The translations under genes were made by a program, and so were the position numbers. The notes below the pieces were generated by a model. It was not told the origin of the DNA, did no database searches, and worked only from the letters and a program-made list of their open reading frames with translations. This document shows positions 36,461 to 45,300 of a DNA stretch of 64,000 nt, piece after piece (the first letter of the stretch is position 1; each line of letters starts with the position of its first letter). The stretch comes from Pseudomonadota bacterium (GTDB lineage: Bacteria > Myxococcota_A > UBA796 > GCA-2862545): assembly GCA_005776945.1 (NCBI GenBank), contig SXOB01000081.1, forward strand, positions 1-64,000, read 5' to 3'.

Positions 36461-37242
36461 TCCTCTTGGCGTCGTTGGCCCTGGCCGCGCGCCTTCCGGG
36501 CATCGCGGCCGGTGACCACGGTAGCCTCGCTTGGTTTCCCGACGGATCGGCCGTGGCGGCGTCGTCGATCGATCTGCAAAGCCTGACCGAGGGTGCACGG
36601 GTGGTCGACGGCAGCGTCGGCGGCTTCGCGTGCGTAATTGTGGGCAAGGGGGATTTGCGCTGTGAGGGCGGCGTTTCGCTTGGCAAGGGCCCGTGGCAAG
36701 CCGTCGACGTCGGTCGCGACGTCGTTTGCGGAATCGATGAGGACGAAGCCGTCGCGTGTTCCGGCCATCTTCCCCCCGCGCCTGAGGGCGACTACGTCGA
36801 CGTTGGCGTCGGCAACGGGCTCGCCTGTGGACTCAGGCGCGATGGCACCATTGTGTGCTGGGGTTCGGACGTGGTTTCCGGGGTTCCGGAGGGCCGATTC
36901 GAAGCCCTGGCCGTCGGTGCAGCCCACGCGTGCGCGCTCGACCGGGAGGGGCTCGTTGCCTGTTGGGGGCGCAATCTGAATGGGCAGTGCGACGCGCCCG
37001 CCGGGTTGTTCGTCGCCTTGTCCGCGGGTTGGGCGAACACCTGTGCCCTTGGCGCCGGTGGGGCGCTCACCTGCTGGGGCAGCGATGAATTCGACCAATC
37101 CTCGCCGCCGGCGGGCCCCTGGCATCAAATGGAGCTCGGTGCCTTGCACGGCTGTGGCGTCCGTCTGGACGGCTCGACGGCTTGTTGGGGCGACGACCGC
37201 CTCAATCAGCAAGCGCTTCGGCGTCTGCGAAAGTCACCTTGA
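36457..37242 (+). CDS. Secreted RCC1-like repeat protein with paired cysteines
   Basis: This 261-residue protein begins with a short signal peptide (MILLASLALAARLPG). It then has six RCC1-like repeats, four of them clear: GLACGLRRDGTIVCWGSD, HACALDREGLVACWGRN, NTCALGAGGALTCWGSD and HGCGVRLDGSTACWGDD. Each holds two Cys about 12 residues apart, which could form one disulfide per blade. RCC1 repeats build beta-propellers; in secreted bacterial proteins they are generally protein-binding surfaces of unknown role. The GTG at 36457 overlaps the aspS stop, so it is coupled to a housekeeping gene. Confidence 0.8.
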   Translation: MILLASLALAARLPGIAAGDHGSLAWFPDGSAVAASSIDLQSLTEGARVVDGSVGGFACVIVGKGDLRCEGGVSLGKGPWQAVDVGRDVVCGIDEDEAVACSGHLPPAPEGDYVDVGVGNGLACGLRRDGTIVCWGSDVVSGVPEGRFEALAVGAAHACALDREGLVACWGRNLNGQCDAPAGLFVALSAGWANTCALGAGGALTCWGSDEFDQSSPPAGPWHQMELGALHGCGVRLDGSTACWGDDRLNQQALRRLRKSP

Positions 37243-37820
37243 CGCGGCTGGAGCGGGCGGCGGCGATGGCCGTACGGGCCTTTGACGGGCGGACGCGAAA
37301 GGGGTCCCCGATCCCGTACGTCACGCACCTCTTTGCCGTCGCCGCGCTCGTTGGAGAGTATGGCGGCGACGAAGACCAGATCGTGGCGGGGTTGCTCCAC
37401 GATTACCTGGAGGACATTCCCGGTTCGAGGCGTTCGGACCTGTCGGGACCCTTCGGCGAACGCGTCGCTGAAATCGTGGAGGACCTGACCGACGCCACGA
37501 CGTTCCCCAAGCCCCCTTGGCGAGCCCGCAAGGAAGCCCATCTGCGGCATGTTGCGCAGATGGGCCCCTCGGCTAGGCTGGTGGGGGCGGCCGACAAGTT
37601 CCACAATATCACCACGTTGGTGCGCGACGTGAGGCGGTACGGGCCCTCGACCATCGAGCGATTCAGCGGGGGGCGTGCCGGGACCGTTTGGTACTACCGA
37701 GCCATGGCCGATGCGTTGGGCCAAGGTTGGGATGGACCGCTTCTGGACGAGGTCCGCACGCAAGCGGATGCCCTCGAAGGTCTCCTCGCGGAGACCGTGT
37801 CATCGCCCTCGGCAAAATGA
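37239..37820 (+). CDS. HD-domain hydrolase, SpoT/MESH1-like
   Basis: A 193-residue single-domain HD protein. The opening helix LERAAAMAVRAFDGRTRKG, then IPYVTHLFAVAALV (His30), GLLHDYLED (His54-Asp55) and a later DKFHN motif match the hydrolase domain of RelA/SpoT proteins and the small stand-alone MESH1-type alarmone hydrolases. No synthetase, TGS or ACT domain is present. I use TTG 37239, which overlaps the previous stop and keeps the first helix; ATG 37266 would cut it. (p)ppGpp hydrolysis is inferred, and other phosphohydrolase activity is possible. Confidence 0.83.
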   Translation: MTRLERAAAMAVRAFDGRTRKGSPIPYVTHLFAVAALVGEYGGDEDQIVAGLLHDYLEDIPGSRRSDLSGPFGERVAEIVEDLTDATTFPKPPWRARKEAHLRHVAQMGPSARLVGAADKFHNITTLVRDVRRYGPSTIERFSGGRAGTVWYYRAMADALGQGWDGPLLDEVRTQADALEGLLAETVSSPSAK

Positions 37821-38050
37821 TCTCAAGAATGGCCGGAGCTCTCCGATCAGGGTCGCGGAGTTCCTATGGACGCAACCGCAATGTGGCGTGTAGCTGGAGC
37901 CGTTCGCAGCGGCGCTTTGCGGACCTCGCTTGGCACCTCGGGCATTCCCGCGCCCGTTCGGACGGAGACGCCGCCCCCGAGCCGCCGCCGGTGACCGTTC
38001 GTTGACGACGGTGCGGTCGACATCGGTTAGGCTGCAGGTGGGAGGTCGCG

Positions 38051-39679
38051 ATGCTGACCTGGATGTTGGTGGCCTGCCAGCAGGCTGAGCCGCCCGATGC
38101 CAGTCGCGCCACCCTGGCCGCCGGCCCCCCCGATATTCCTGTGCCCACGATGGCGACCGCGCCAATGGTGCAGGAGCGTCCTGGGCTCGTGATCAACGAA
38201 GTGATCGCGGCCAACGACTCCCAATGGCAAGACCCGTCCAACCTCGACACTCCGGACTGGATCGAGCTGTACAACGCGGGCACCGAGCCCATTGCCCTCG
38301 AAGAGGTCGAGGTCGAGGCGGGCTCCTGGGAGTGGGACGGCAAAGAAGGCGAGATCCCACCTGGTGGGTACTTCTTCCTCATCTGTGATGGCGTCACCGA
38401 CGACGCCAACCACGCGCCGTTTGGCATCAACTCGCTTGGCGAACGCATCGAACTCAAGGTCGATGGCGAACGGGTCGACCTCATCGAAACTGGGGTGCTC
38501 TACGACGACGTCGTGTGGGCCCGCTATCCGGACGCAGGGGCCTGGCTGCCATCCATCCATGCGACGCCTGGGTTCACCAACGGCTCGGCGCCGCCCTACG
38601 ACTCCTTGGATCCTCGGGACAGTGTGTTCCAGAAGTCCCACATCCTGCGCGTCGACCTCTTCCTGACGGAAGGTGCGATTGCAGATTTGAACAGCGGTGG
38701 GTTGTTCACCGAGACCTGGGTGTTCGGCGACATTGTCGTTGATGGGATGCAGTTTCCGGGGTCGGGCGTCCGACTCAAGGGATCGGGTTCCTACCAGGAC
38801 ATGAATGGAAAGCCGAACTTCAAGCTCGATCTCAACACGGCTGAGTCAGACCTTCGTTACCGCGGCCTGCGCGCCATCACGCTCAACTCTGGCAACGTTT
38901 ACGACCCGTCGCGCCTCCACGAGTATTTGGCCTACCGCTTGGCGCGCGAATCGGGCTTGGCGGCGCCGCGCGTGGGCTGGGCGAAGGTCTACGTCAACCT
39001 CGAGTACTACGGCATCTACCAAAACGTGGAAACGTGGGACGAGGAATTCTACCAGCGTTGGTGGCCAACACAGGAGACGGGTCAGCTGTTCGAGGGTTCC
39101 GGCTGCGACTTCGGCGGCGGCGGGTACCTTTCCTGTAAGTACGATGAAGGGCCGGACGTACCCGACTTGAGCGTCCTCCTGGCACTCGACGAGATGGTCG
39201 ACGGTGGGGCGTTTGGCGTCGCCGAGGAAGAAATTTGGGACGTCCTTTACAAGGATCGATTCCTGACCTACCTCGCATGGGAGGCGGTCCTCGATCACTG
39301 GGACGGCTACAAGTCGCCAAACAACTGGCGCTTCTTCCAGGATGGGCTGACGAACAAGCTCGAGTGGCTCCCGTCCGGCACGGATTGGACGTGGGCTGGG
39401 TCGCCAGACGTCTACGGTGGCAATGGCAACGTCGCCGAGCTGTGTTTCGACATGACTAACTGCAAGCGCGACTTCAACGACTACGTCGTCGCGGTGGCCG
39501 ACGTGGTCGAGGCCATCAACCTCGAAGGGGACGTCACGGACCTCCGCGACTGGCTCTACGACGACATCGTTGCCGACCCGCGGTCGGGGCACAGCGCCAC
39601 CGACGTCCAGAACGTCATGGAGGACACGCTTCGGTACGTGCAGGACAACCCGCAGGATGCGCGAGACGACGTTCAATGA
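38051..39679 (+). CDS. Lipoprotein with lamin-tail and CotH kinase-like domains
   Basis: The 542-residue protein begins MLTWMLVACQQ, a short lipoprotein signal with Cys9. The ATG at 38051 has GGAGGT four bases upstream. A lamin-tail (LTD) domain spans about 45-165 (LVINEVIAANDSQWQDPSN to WLPSIHATPGFTN). A CotH-like protein-kinase domain follows (about 195-500), with GVRLKGSGSYQD, KPNFKLDLN and the late LPSGTDWTW segment carrying a probable metal-binding Asp. CotH kinases phosphorylate secreted proteins, in Bacillus the spore coat. The LTD-CotH combination is frequent in myxobacteria and planctomycetes and of unknown function. The downstream lipoprotein gene overlaps by four bases. Confidence 0.87.
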   Translation: MLTWMLVACQQAEPPDASRATLAAGPPDIPVPTMATAPMVQERPGLVINEVIAANDSQWQDPSNLDTPDWIELYNAGTEPIALEEVEVEAGSWEWDGKEGEIPPGGYFFLICDGVTDDANHAPFGINSLGERIELKVDGERVDLIETGVLYDDVVWARYPDAGAWLPSIHATPGFTNGSAPPYDSLDPRDSVFQKSHILRVDLFLTEGAIADLNSGGLFTETWVFGDIVVDGMQFPGSGVRLKGSGSYQDMNGKPNFKLDLNTAESDLRYRGLRAITLNSGNVYDPSRLHEYLAYRLARESGLAAPRVGWAKVYVNLEYYGIYQNVETWDEEFYQRWWPTQETGQLFEGSGCDFGGGGYLSCKYDEGPDVPDLSVLLALDEMVDGGAFGVAEEEIWDVLYKDRFLTYLAWEAVLDHWDGYKSPNNWRFFQDGLTNKLEWLPSGTDWTWAGSPDVYGGNGNVAELCFDMTNCKRDFNDYVVAVADVVEAINLEGDVTDLRDWLYDDIVADPRSGHSATDVQNVMEDTLRYVQDNPQDARDDVQ

Positions 39680-40068
39680 TCGCCGTTCTGGCCGGCTGCC
39701 TCATCTATCCGAGCGCAGAGATCAATCTGCCGCCGATCGTCCTTGACGGCACGGCGAGTTGCGGGCCGGCTGCGGAGGGTGGGGATCTGTGGACGCTCAA
39801 CGCGATCGTTGACGATGACTACGGCCCGTACGAGGTCGTCGCGGTCGACGGCTGGTTGTGGGACGCGGCGACTGGCGAGGACCTGCTGCAGCTGCCACTC
39901 TACCCGACCACGGATCCCTTCTTTTGGAGCTCTGGCTGGATTGTCGACGAGGCGGATGTCGTTTGTGGCGATGTCGATCTGTTCGTCGATCTCGTCGTAT
40001 GGGACAGCTGGGGCATGTCGTCTTTCGTGACCCTGGGCGAAGCGACGTCCACGCCTACAGTGGAATGA
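39676..40068 (+). CDS. Small putative lipoprotein coupled to the CotH gene
   Basis: A 130-residue protein with a minimal lipoprotein signal, MIAVLAGC (Cys8). The mature part is acidic and Trp-rich (VAVDGWLWDAATGEDLLQLP, VVWDSWGMSS), with two further Cys, and looks like a single beta-sandwich. I do not recognise a family. The ATG overlaps the stop of the CotH/LTD gene (ATGA), so the two products are probably made together and may act together at the envelope. Confidence 0.68.
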   Translation: MIAVLAGCLIYPSAEINLPPIVLDGTASCGPAAEGGDLWTLNAIVDDDYGPYEVVAVDGWLWDAATGEDLLQLPLYPTTDPFFWSSGWIVDEADVVCGDVDLFVDLVVWDSWGMSSFVTLGEATSTPTVE

Positions 40069-40098
40069 GCCGGGGCCGATGAGGGCGCGGAGGCGTCC

Positions 40099-40863
40099 TT
40101 GTCGAGCTTGGCGATGTCCCGGGCGATCGACGACGGCTGGCCGGTGGCGCTGGAGCAGCGAACCCGCGAAGCCCTCGACGGCATTGTCGGCGCTTCGGGC
40201 GCGCTGATGGAAGAGACGTTGGCGAACGCGGAGCGGGTGGCGGTGGCCGGCCGGATTCGTGAAGCCGCGCTCGAGGTTCGCGAGGCGTTGGACGGGCTGC
40301 GTGCGCGTTTCGACGAGGAGGCCCGGCGGGCGTCGGTCGACGGCCTCACCGGTCAACTCAATCGGGCGGCCTTCGACGAACAGGGGCCGGACATGCTCGC
40401 GCGCGCCCGTGCGGAAGGGGCGCCGGTCTGCCTGATCGCCTTTGACGTGGACCACTTCAAGCGAATCAACGACTCTCATGGCCATCCCGTTGGGGACGAG
40501 GTGCTTCGCGCGGTCGCCGCACGTTGTCGGCGGGCCCTTCGCCCGGCAAACCTGTTTGCGCGCGTCGGTGGCGAGGAGTTCGCCGCTGTGGTGGCGGGGG
40601 CGTCGATTCATACTGCCGCCCGAGTGGCGGAGCGATTGCGGCGCGCCGTGTGCGACCATCCGGTCTCGACGCGTGTGGGGCCCATTGGCGTGGCGATCAG
40701 CTTGGGGGTCGCCGAGGACGACGGAGGCAGCTGGGCGCTCCTGTCGGCCAACGCGGACACGGCGCTCTACGATGCCAAGTCCTGCGGCCGAAATCAGGTT
40801 CGCTTGGCTGTCACGGCCCGTGTCGAGGAAGCAGATACCCCCGACGACCCCACCGAGGGTTGA
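40099..40863 (+). CDS. GGDEF-domain diguanylate cyclase
   Basis: The 254-residue protein has an N-terminal helical/coiled-coil region (about 15-75) and a C-terminal GGDEF domain with FDVDHFKRINDSHGH and active-site GGEEF at 157-161. It should therefore make cyclic di-GMP from GTP. The inhibitory I-site RxxD five residues upstream reads RPAN, so product inhibition at the usual site is probably absent. There is no recognisable sensor or membrane segment. I use TTG 40099, with GGAGG five bases upstream; ATG 40114 is the alternative. The 3' end overlaps the convergent amidase gene by 53 bases. Confidence 0.88.
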   Translation: MSSLAMSRAIDDGWPVALEQRTREALDGIVGASGALMEETLANAERVAVAGRIREAALEVREALDGLRARFDEEARRASVDGLTGQLNRAAFDEQGPDMLARARAEGAPVCLIAFDVDHFKRINDSHGHPVGDEVLRAVAARCRRALRPANLFARVGGEEFAAVVAGASIHTAARVAERLRRAVCDHPVSTRVGPIGVAISLGVAEDDGGSWALLSANADTALYDAKSCGRNQVRLAVTARVEEADTPDDPTEG

Positions 40864-42283
40864 CGGGCCCGAGGCGGCCGAAGGCGTCTTCTAGGGCAAA
40901 GGCAGCGGCCATCGCGACGGCGTCGGCACCGCGTCGGGCGGCCACTTGGACGCCGATCGGCATGCCGTGGCGGTCGAGTCCCACCGGTACGGCCGCGACG
41001 GGGGATTCCGTGACGTTGAACACCGCCGTCGTGCCGACCGCGGTCGGGGGCAGCAAGGCCATGCCGCGGTGGACTGGGGCGCTGGACACCCATCCGGGGT
41101 GGATCAGGACGCCGTCCGCGCCGAGCTCCTCGTCCAAGGACGCGCGAAGGCGGTGCGCGGCCCGTACCAGGGGACCTACGCCGCCGGGTAGGGCGCCGAG
41201 GATGCGTTCGCCCGCGATGACCAACAGGACGCCGCCTGTGTGGTTGGGGCGTCCCAGACACCAGCGGACAAGGGACGCCCACCACCAGACGCCGCGGCCC
41301 TGGCCGACCGTCGCTTGGTAGGTGTCGCCGGAGTCGGCCAACAGCGCCGCCCAGGCAAGAAAGGCGGTGGTGAAGCCGGTCGTCCGCAGCGGGACGCGCT
41401 TCGCGCCTCGGGCAACGAGGGCTTCGGCCGCGGCCTCGACGCCCGCTTCAACGTCTCGATCGACGCCGGGGCGCCGACCGGGCTCGGCCACGAAGACGCG
41501 CAAGCTCCGAAGGTCGACGTCCTCGGGTGCGCCGAGCGCCGCCGCGCTCACGTTGGCATCGCGGCCGTCCGGGCCCGCCATCAAACGGGTGGCGAGCCAA
41601 GCATCGCGCTGGGACCTAGCGAGCGGGCCGAGGCTCATCATGCGCGGGTTGCCGCTGGGTCCCGCGGGAAAATGCCCCGTGTTCGGAATCGTTCCGCCTG
41701 TCGGCTTGAACGAGGCGATGCCGCACAGCGTCGCTGGGATGCGCACGCTTCCGCCGGTGTCCGATCCGACCCCCAACGGGCTGCCGCCGGCTGCGATGAG
41801 GGCCGCTTCGCCGCCCGTTGACCCCCCCGGCGTCCGATAGAGGTCCCACGGGTTGTGGGTACGGCCGTAGATCACGTTGTTCGTCTCGTGCCAGAGGCCA
41901 CCTTCGGGCGCGTTGGTGGTGGCGAGCACGATGGCGCCTGCGGCTTGCAAACGCAGCACTGCGGGTGCCGTCTCGCGCGCGCGCTCGTCTCGCCGATGGA
42001 GGACGCCGCCAGTGTGAGGCATCCCATCGAGGGCGACGAACTCTTTGACGGTGATGGGGACGCCGTGGAGCGGCCCGACGATCTGGCCTCGGATCGCGGC
42101 GGTGCGCGCAGCAACGGCTTCGGAACGCGCGGCGGCGAAGCGCTCGGCGACGACCGCACGGATGCTCGGGTTGACCTCTTCGATGCGCGCAATGAAGGCG
42201 TCGACGACGTCCACGGGGTCCAAGCGGCCGCTTCGAACGCCCTCGGCGAGCTCGGTGGCCGACAGGCTCAGCACGGGGTCCAT
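40811..42283 (-). CDS. Amidase-signature hydrolase, FAAH-like
   Basis: A 490-residue amidase-signature enzyme. The Ser-cisSer-Lys triad is visible: Lys80 (VPITVKEF), Ser155 (GGSTGGEAAL) and Ser179 (GSDTGGSVRIPA). The linker phrase GGEAALIAAGGSPLGVGSD is closer to fatty-acid amide hydrolases and general acylamidases than to GatA. No GatB or GatC lies nearby, so I do not call it a Glu-tRNA amidotransferase subunit. The hydrolysed amide is unknown. The start is ATG 42283; the same frame stays open for kilobases upstream but only antisense to the kinase gene. Confidence 0.87.
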   Translation of the reverse strand: MDPVLSLSATELAEGVRSGRLDPVDVVDAFIARIEEVNPSIRAVVAERFAAARSEAVAARTAAIRGQIVGPLHGVPITVKEFVALDGMPHTGGVLHRRDERARETAPAVLRLQAAGAIVLATTNAPEGGLWHETNNVIYGRTHNPWDLYRTPGGSTGGEAALIAAGGSPLGVGSDTGGSVRIPATLCGIASFKPTGGTIPNTGHFPAGPSGNPRMMSLGPLARSQRDAWLATRLMAGPDGRDANVSAAALGAPEDVDLRSLRVFVAEPGRRPGVDRDVEAGVEAAAEALVARGAKRVPLRTTGFTTAFLAWAALLADSGDTYQATVGQGRGVWWWASLVRWCLGRPNHTGGVLLVIAGERILGALPGGVGPLVRAAHRLRASLDEELGADGVLIHPGWVSSAPVHRGMALLPPTAVGTTAVFNVTESPVAAVPVGLDRHGMPIGVQVAARRGADAVAMAAAFALEDAFGRLGPVNPRWGRRGYLLPRHGP

Positions 42284-42349
42284 AAGGTCGCGTAACGAGC
42301 CGTTGCACATCCGCGTCGACGGCGGGGCCTGCCGCGGTAGATAGGGGGC

Positions 42350-45300
42350 GTGCCTGGACCCCCGCAGCCTGAGGACCCGCGCCGCGGCGGGGTTTCGACC
42401 GTTTCGGCCTTCGCGGGAACGAATCGCTTCAAGGTCGTCGATCAGCTTGGCGCCGGCGCGATGTGCGTGGTCTACCGGGTACGGGACACGCAGCACGGCG
42501 ACATCGTCGCGCTCAAGACCCTGCGCCATCTCGACGCCAACTCCTTGTACCGACTCAAACAGGAGTTTCGGGCGCTCAGCTCCATCGACCACCCGAACCT
42601 GGTCTCCTTCTATGAACTCGTCCACAGCGAACAGGGCTGGTTCGTCACGATGGAGCTCGTGGAAGGCGTCGACTTTCTGACGTCGGTCCGTGGCGTGGAG
42701 GAAGCCCAGCGCAGCCGGGCGCGGTCGGAGACGACGTTCTCGCAGGACTTGCGCTTCAGCCGGTCGGCGACGTCGGCGGCCGGCGTCCCCGAGGTGTTCG
42801 AGCCCCTGCCGGGCGGCCGTCTGCCAGACCTCGTGCGGCTGCGCGGCGGGCTGCGCCAATTGGCGGAAGGGGTGGCAGCGTTGCACGCCGCCGGGCGTGT
42901 CCATCGAGATCTCAAGCCGTCGAACGTGCTCGTCACCGGCACCGGTCGCGTGGTGATCCTCGACTTCGGTCTCGTGGCCGACATCGACCAGGACTACACC
43001 GAGGGTACGCTTCACCAGAACATCGCAGGTAGCGCGGCCTATATGTCGCCCGAACAATCCGTCGGGCACGCGCTGACCGAAGCGTCGGACTGGTACTCGG
43101 TGGGGGTCATGCTCTACGAGGCGCTGACCGGCGTCTGGCCGTATAGCGGGCACCTTTATCAGATTCTGAGCCAGAAACAGGAGCGGGACCCGACGCCGCC
43201 GATTCAGCTCGTCCCTGGCATCCCCCAAGACCTGAATGACTTTTGTATGGGGTTGCTCAGGCGGCGACCTTCGGATCGGCCCTCGGGGCGGGACGTCATC
43301 GCGCAGCTGCGTGGTTTGAGGCAGACGTCGGAGGTTCGGCGACGGACCCTGACGCCTCGCTTTCGCTTTCGCGACGAGGCCCTGCTTGAACTCAACCGCG
43401 CGTTCACGTCGGCCAAGTGGGGGCACAGCGTCGTCTGCCTCGTCCGCGGTGGGCCGGGAACGGGCAAAACGACGCTGATTCGCGAATTCGTCAAGCAGGT
43501 CAAGCGGCGCGAGGAGAGCGTCATCACGCTCAAGGGCCGCTGCTACGAGTGGGAGCAGGTGCCGTTCAAGGCGCTCGATGGCGTCATGGACAACCTCAGC
43601 CGCGTCCTCCGTCGGCTTGACCCGCGACACGCCCCCGCGATTCAGTCCGACGATTTGCCGTTGTTGGCCGCGTTGTTTCCTGTTCTTTCCCGCGTGGAGT
43701 CCATCGGGTCCGATACGCCGCCCGCCCAGGACTTCGAGCCCCAAGAGCTGGCTCGAAGCGCCTTCCGTGGACTGCGCGACTTGCTGCGCGGCCTTGGCGG
43801 GGTGGGACCGGTCATTCTCAGCATCGATGACGTACACTGGGGCGACACGGAGTCGGCCGAAATCCTGGCCGAAATCGTGAAAGCCGAGCGTAGCGTCCCG
43901 ATGTTGGTGCTGCTGTCGTACCGGAGCAGCGAGCCGAGCGCCTTTGTCCACTGGTTGCTGCCTGGCCTCAATCGGGCGTCGTGCGACGTTCGCATTCTCG
44001 ACCTCGAACCCTTGACGTTCGAGCAGGCGTGCGTGGTGGCCGGCGAAATGCTCGCTCGGGACCCTTCGGCCGAAGACGTGCGGGCCGTCGCCCTGGAATC
44101 GGCCGGAAATCCGCATCAGATCCGCGAGCTGGTACGTCGCGTCGATCACGGCGAGGCCCGCGCTGCCGGCGACATGACAGAGGTCGTAGTCGGGGCGATC
44201 GCGGGTCTGTCGGAGCGCCCGAAGGCGCTGCTCGACCTGCTCGTGGTCGCGGGACAACCGGTGTCCACGGACCTCGCCATCCATGCGCTGCAATTGGGCA
44301 ATGAGGCCTTCCCGGCGATCAGCACACTGCGTGCCCACTCCTTGGTGAACGCGACCGGAGGACAGGCGAGTGGAACGCTCGAAGTCTACTCGGACAAAGT
44401 CCGCGAGTACGTCCTCGACCAGCTCAGCGACACGCAACGTAGGGCGAATCACCTCGCCATCGCGTCCGCGCTTGAAGCTGCGGGTGTGGACGATCCCGAG
44501 GCCCTCGTCAACCACTTTGCGGGCGGCGGGGCGCATGCGAAGGCGGGCTTGGTGGCTTGGTTGGCTGCCGAGGCGGCCATCCGCGACCGCCAGCATCGGG
44601 AGGCCGTCTGGCTGCTCGACCGCGCGATTGAATTGGGGGAGTGGTCGGCGCGCGAGCGTCGCTCGATGTGCGCGCTCCTTGGACACGCGCTTGCGGCCCA
44701 GGGCCGGGGTCGCGAAGCGGCCGCCGCTTACCTTCGCGCCGTCGAAGAAGGGGGGCAATCCGCCGGCGGGACGTTGCGGGTCCAGGCCGCCGAACAGCTG
44801 CTGGCAACGGGCGCGGTGTCGGACGGTATCGCCATGCTCGACCTCATCTTGCGGGAGACGGGCCGCCAAGGGGTGCCCCCGGATTGGGCGGTGTGGGCGG
44901 TGGACCAGTGGACCCGTTTCCGGTCGGGCAGCCAGGTGGACTTGCCGCGTGCGGGCCTCGTCGATGGCGACGCGATGCTGCGCGCGTCTGCGCTGGTGTC
45001 GCTCGCTGAGGGGCTGTTGCCCCACCGTCCGAAGTTGTCGGCGATTTTCCAAGGCCGCCTCTTGGGCGAACTTGAGGGCGTCGACGAGTTGACGCGACTT
45101 CGCGCGGTCGCCTTGGAGACGGCCCACATCGCCCGCGAGCAGCCGTCGTCGCCGCTGTGGCGTCGACGCTGGGAACAGGTCCAGGACCTTGGGCGCGCGA
45201 TAGGGACGCCGGAAGCGGCAGCGCTCGCGACGTGGTCGGCGGGTCAGACCTCCCTGCTGCTTGGAGCTTGGGCGGACGCCGCCCGCCTCTGCGCGGAAGC

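Noticed and set aside
37930-37947. TTGGCAC resembling a sigma-54 -24 element upstream of the CotH gene
   Set aside because: The expected TTGC-type -12 element is absent at the right spacing (the bases there read GCATT).
40811-42283. GatA subunit of the Glu/Asp-tRNA amidotransferase
   Set aside because: The region around the catalytic Ser fits FAAH-like acylamidases better, and no gatB or gatC is adjacent.
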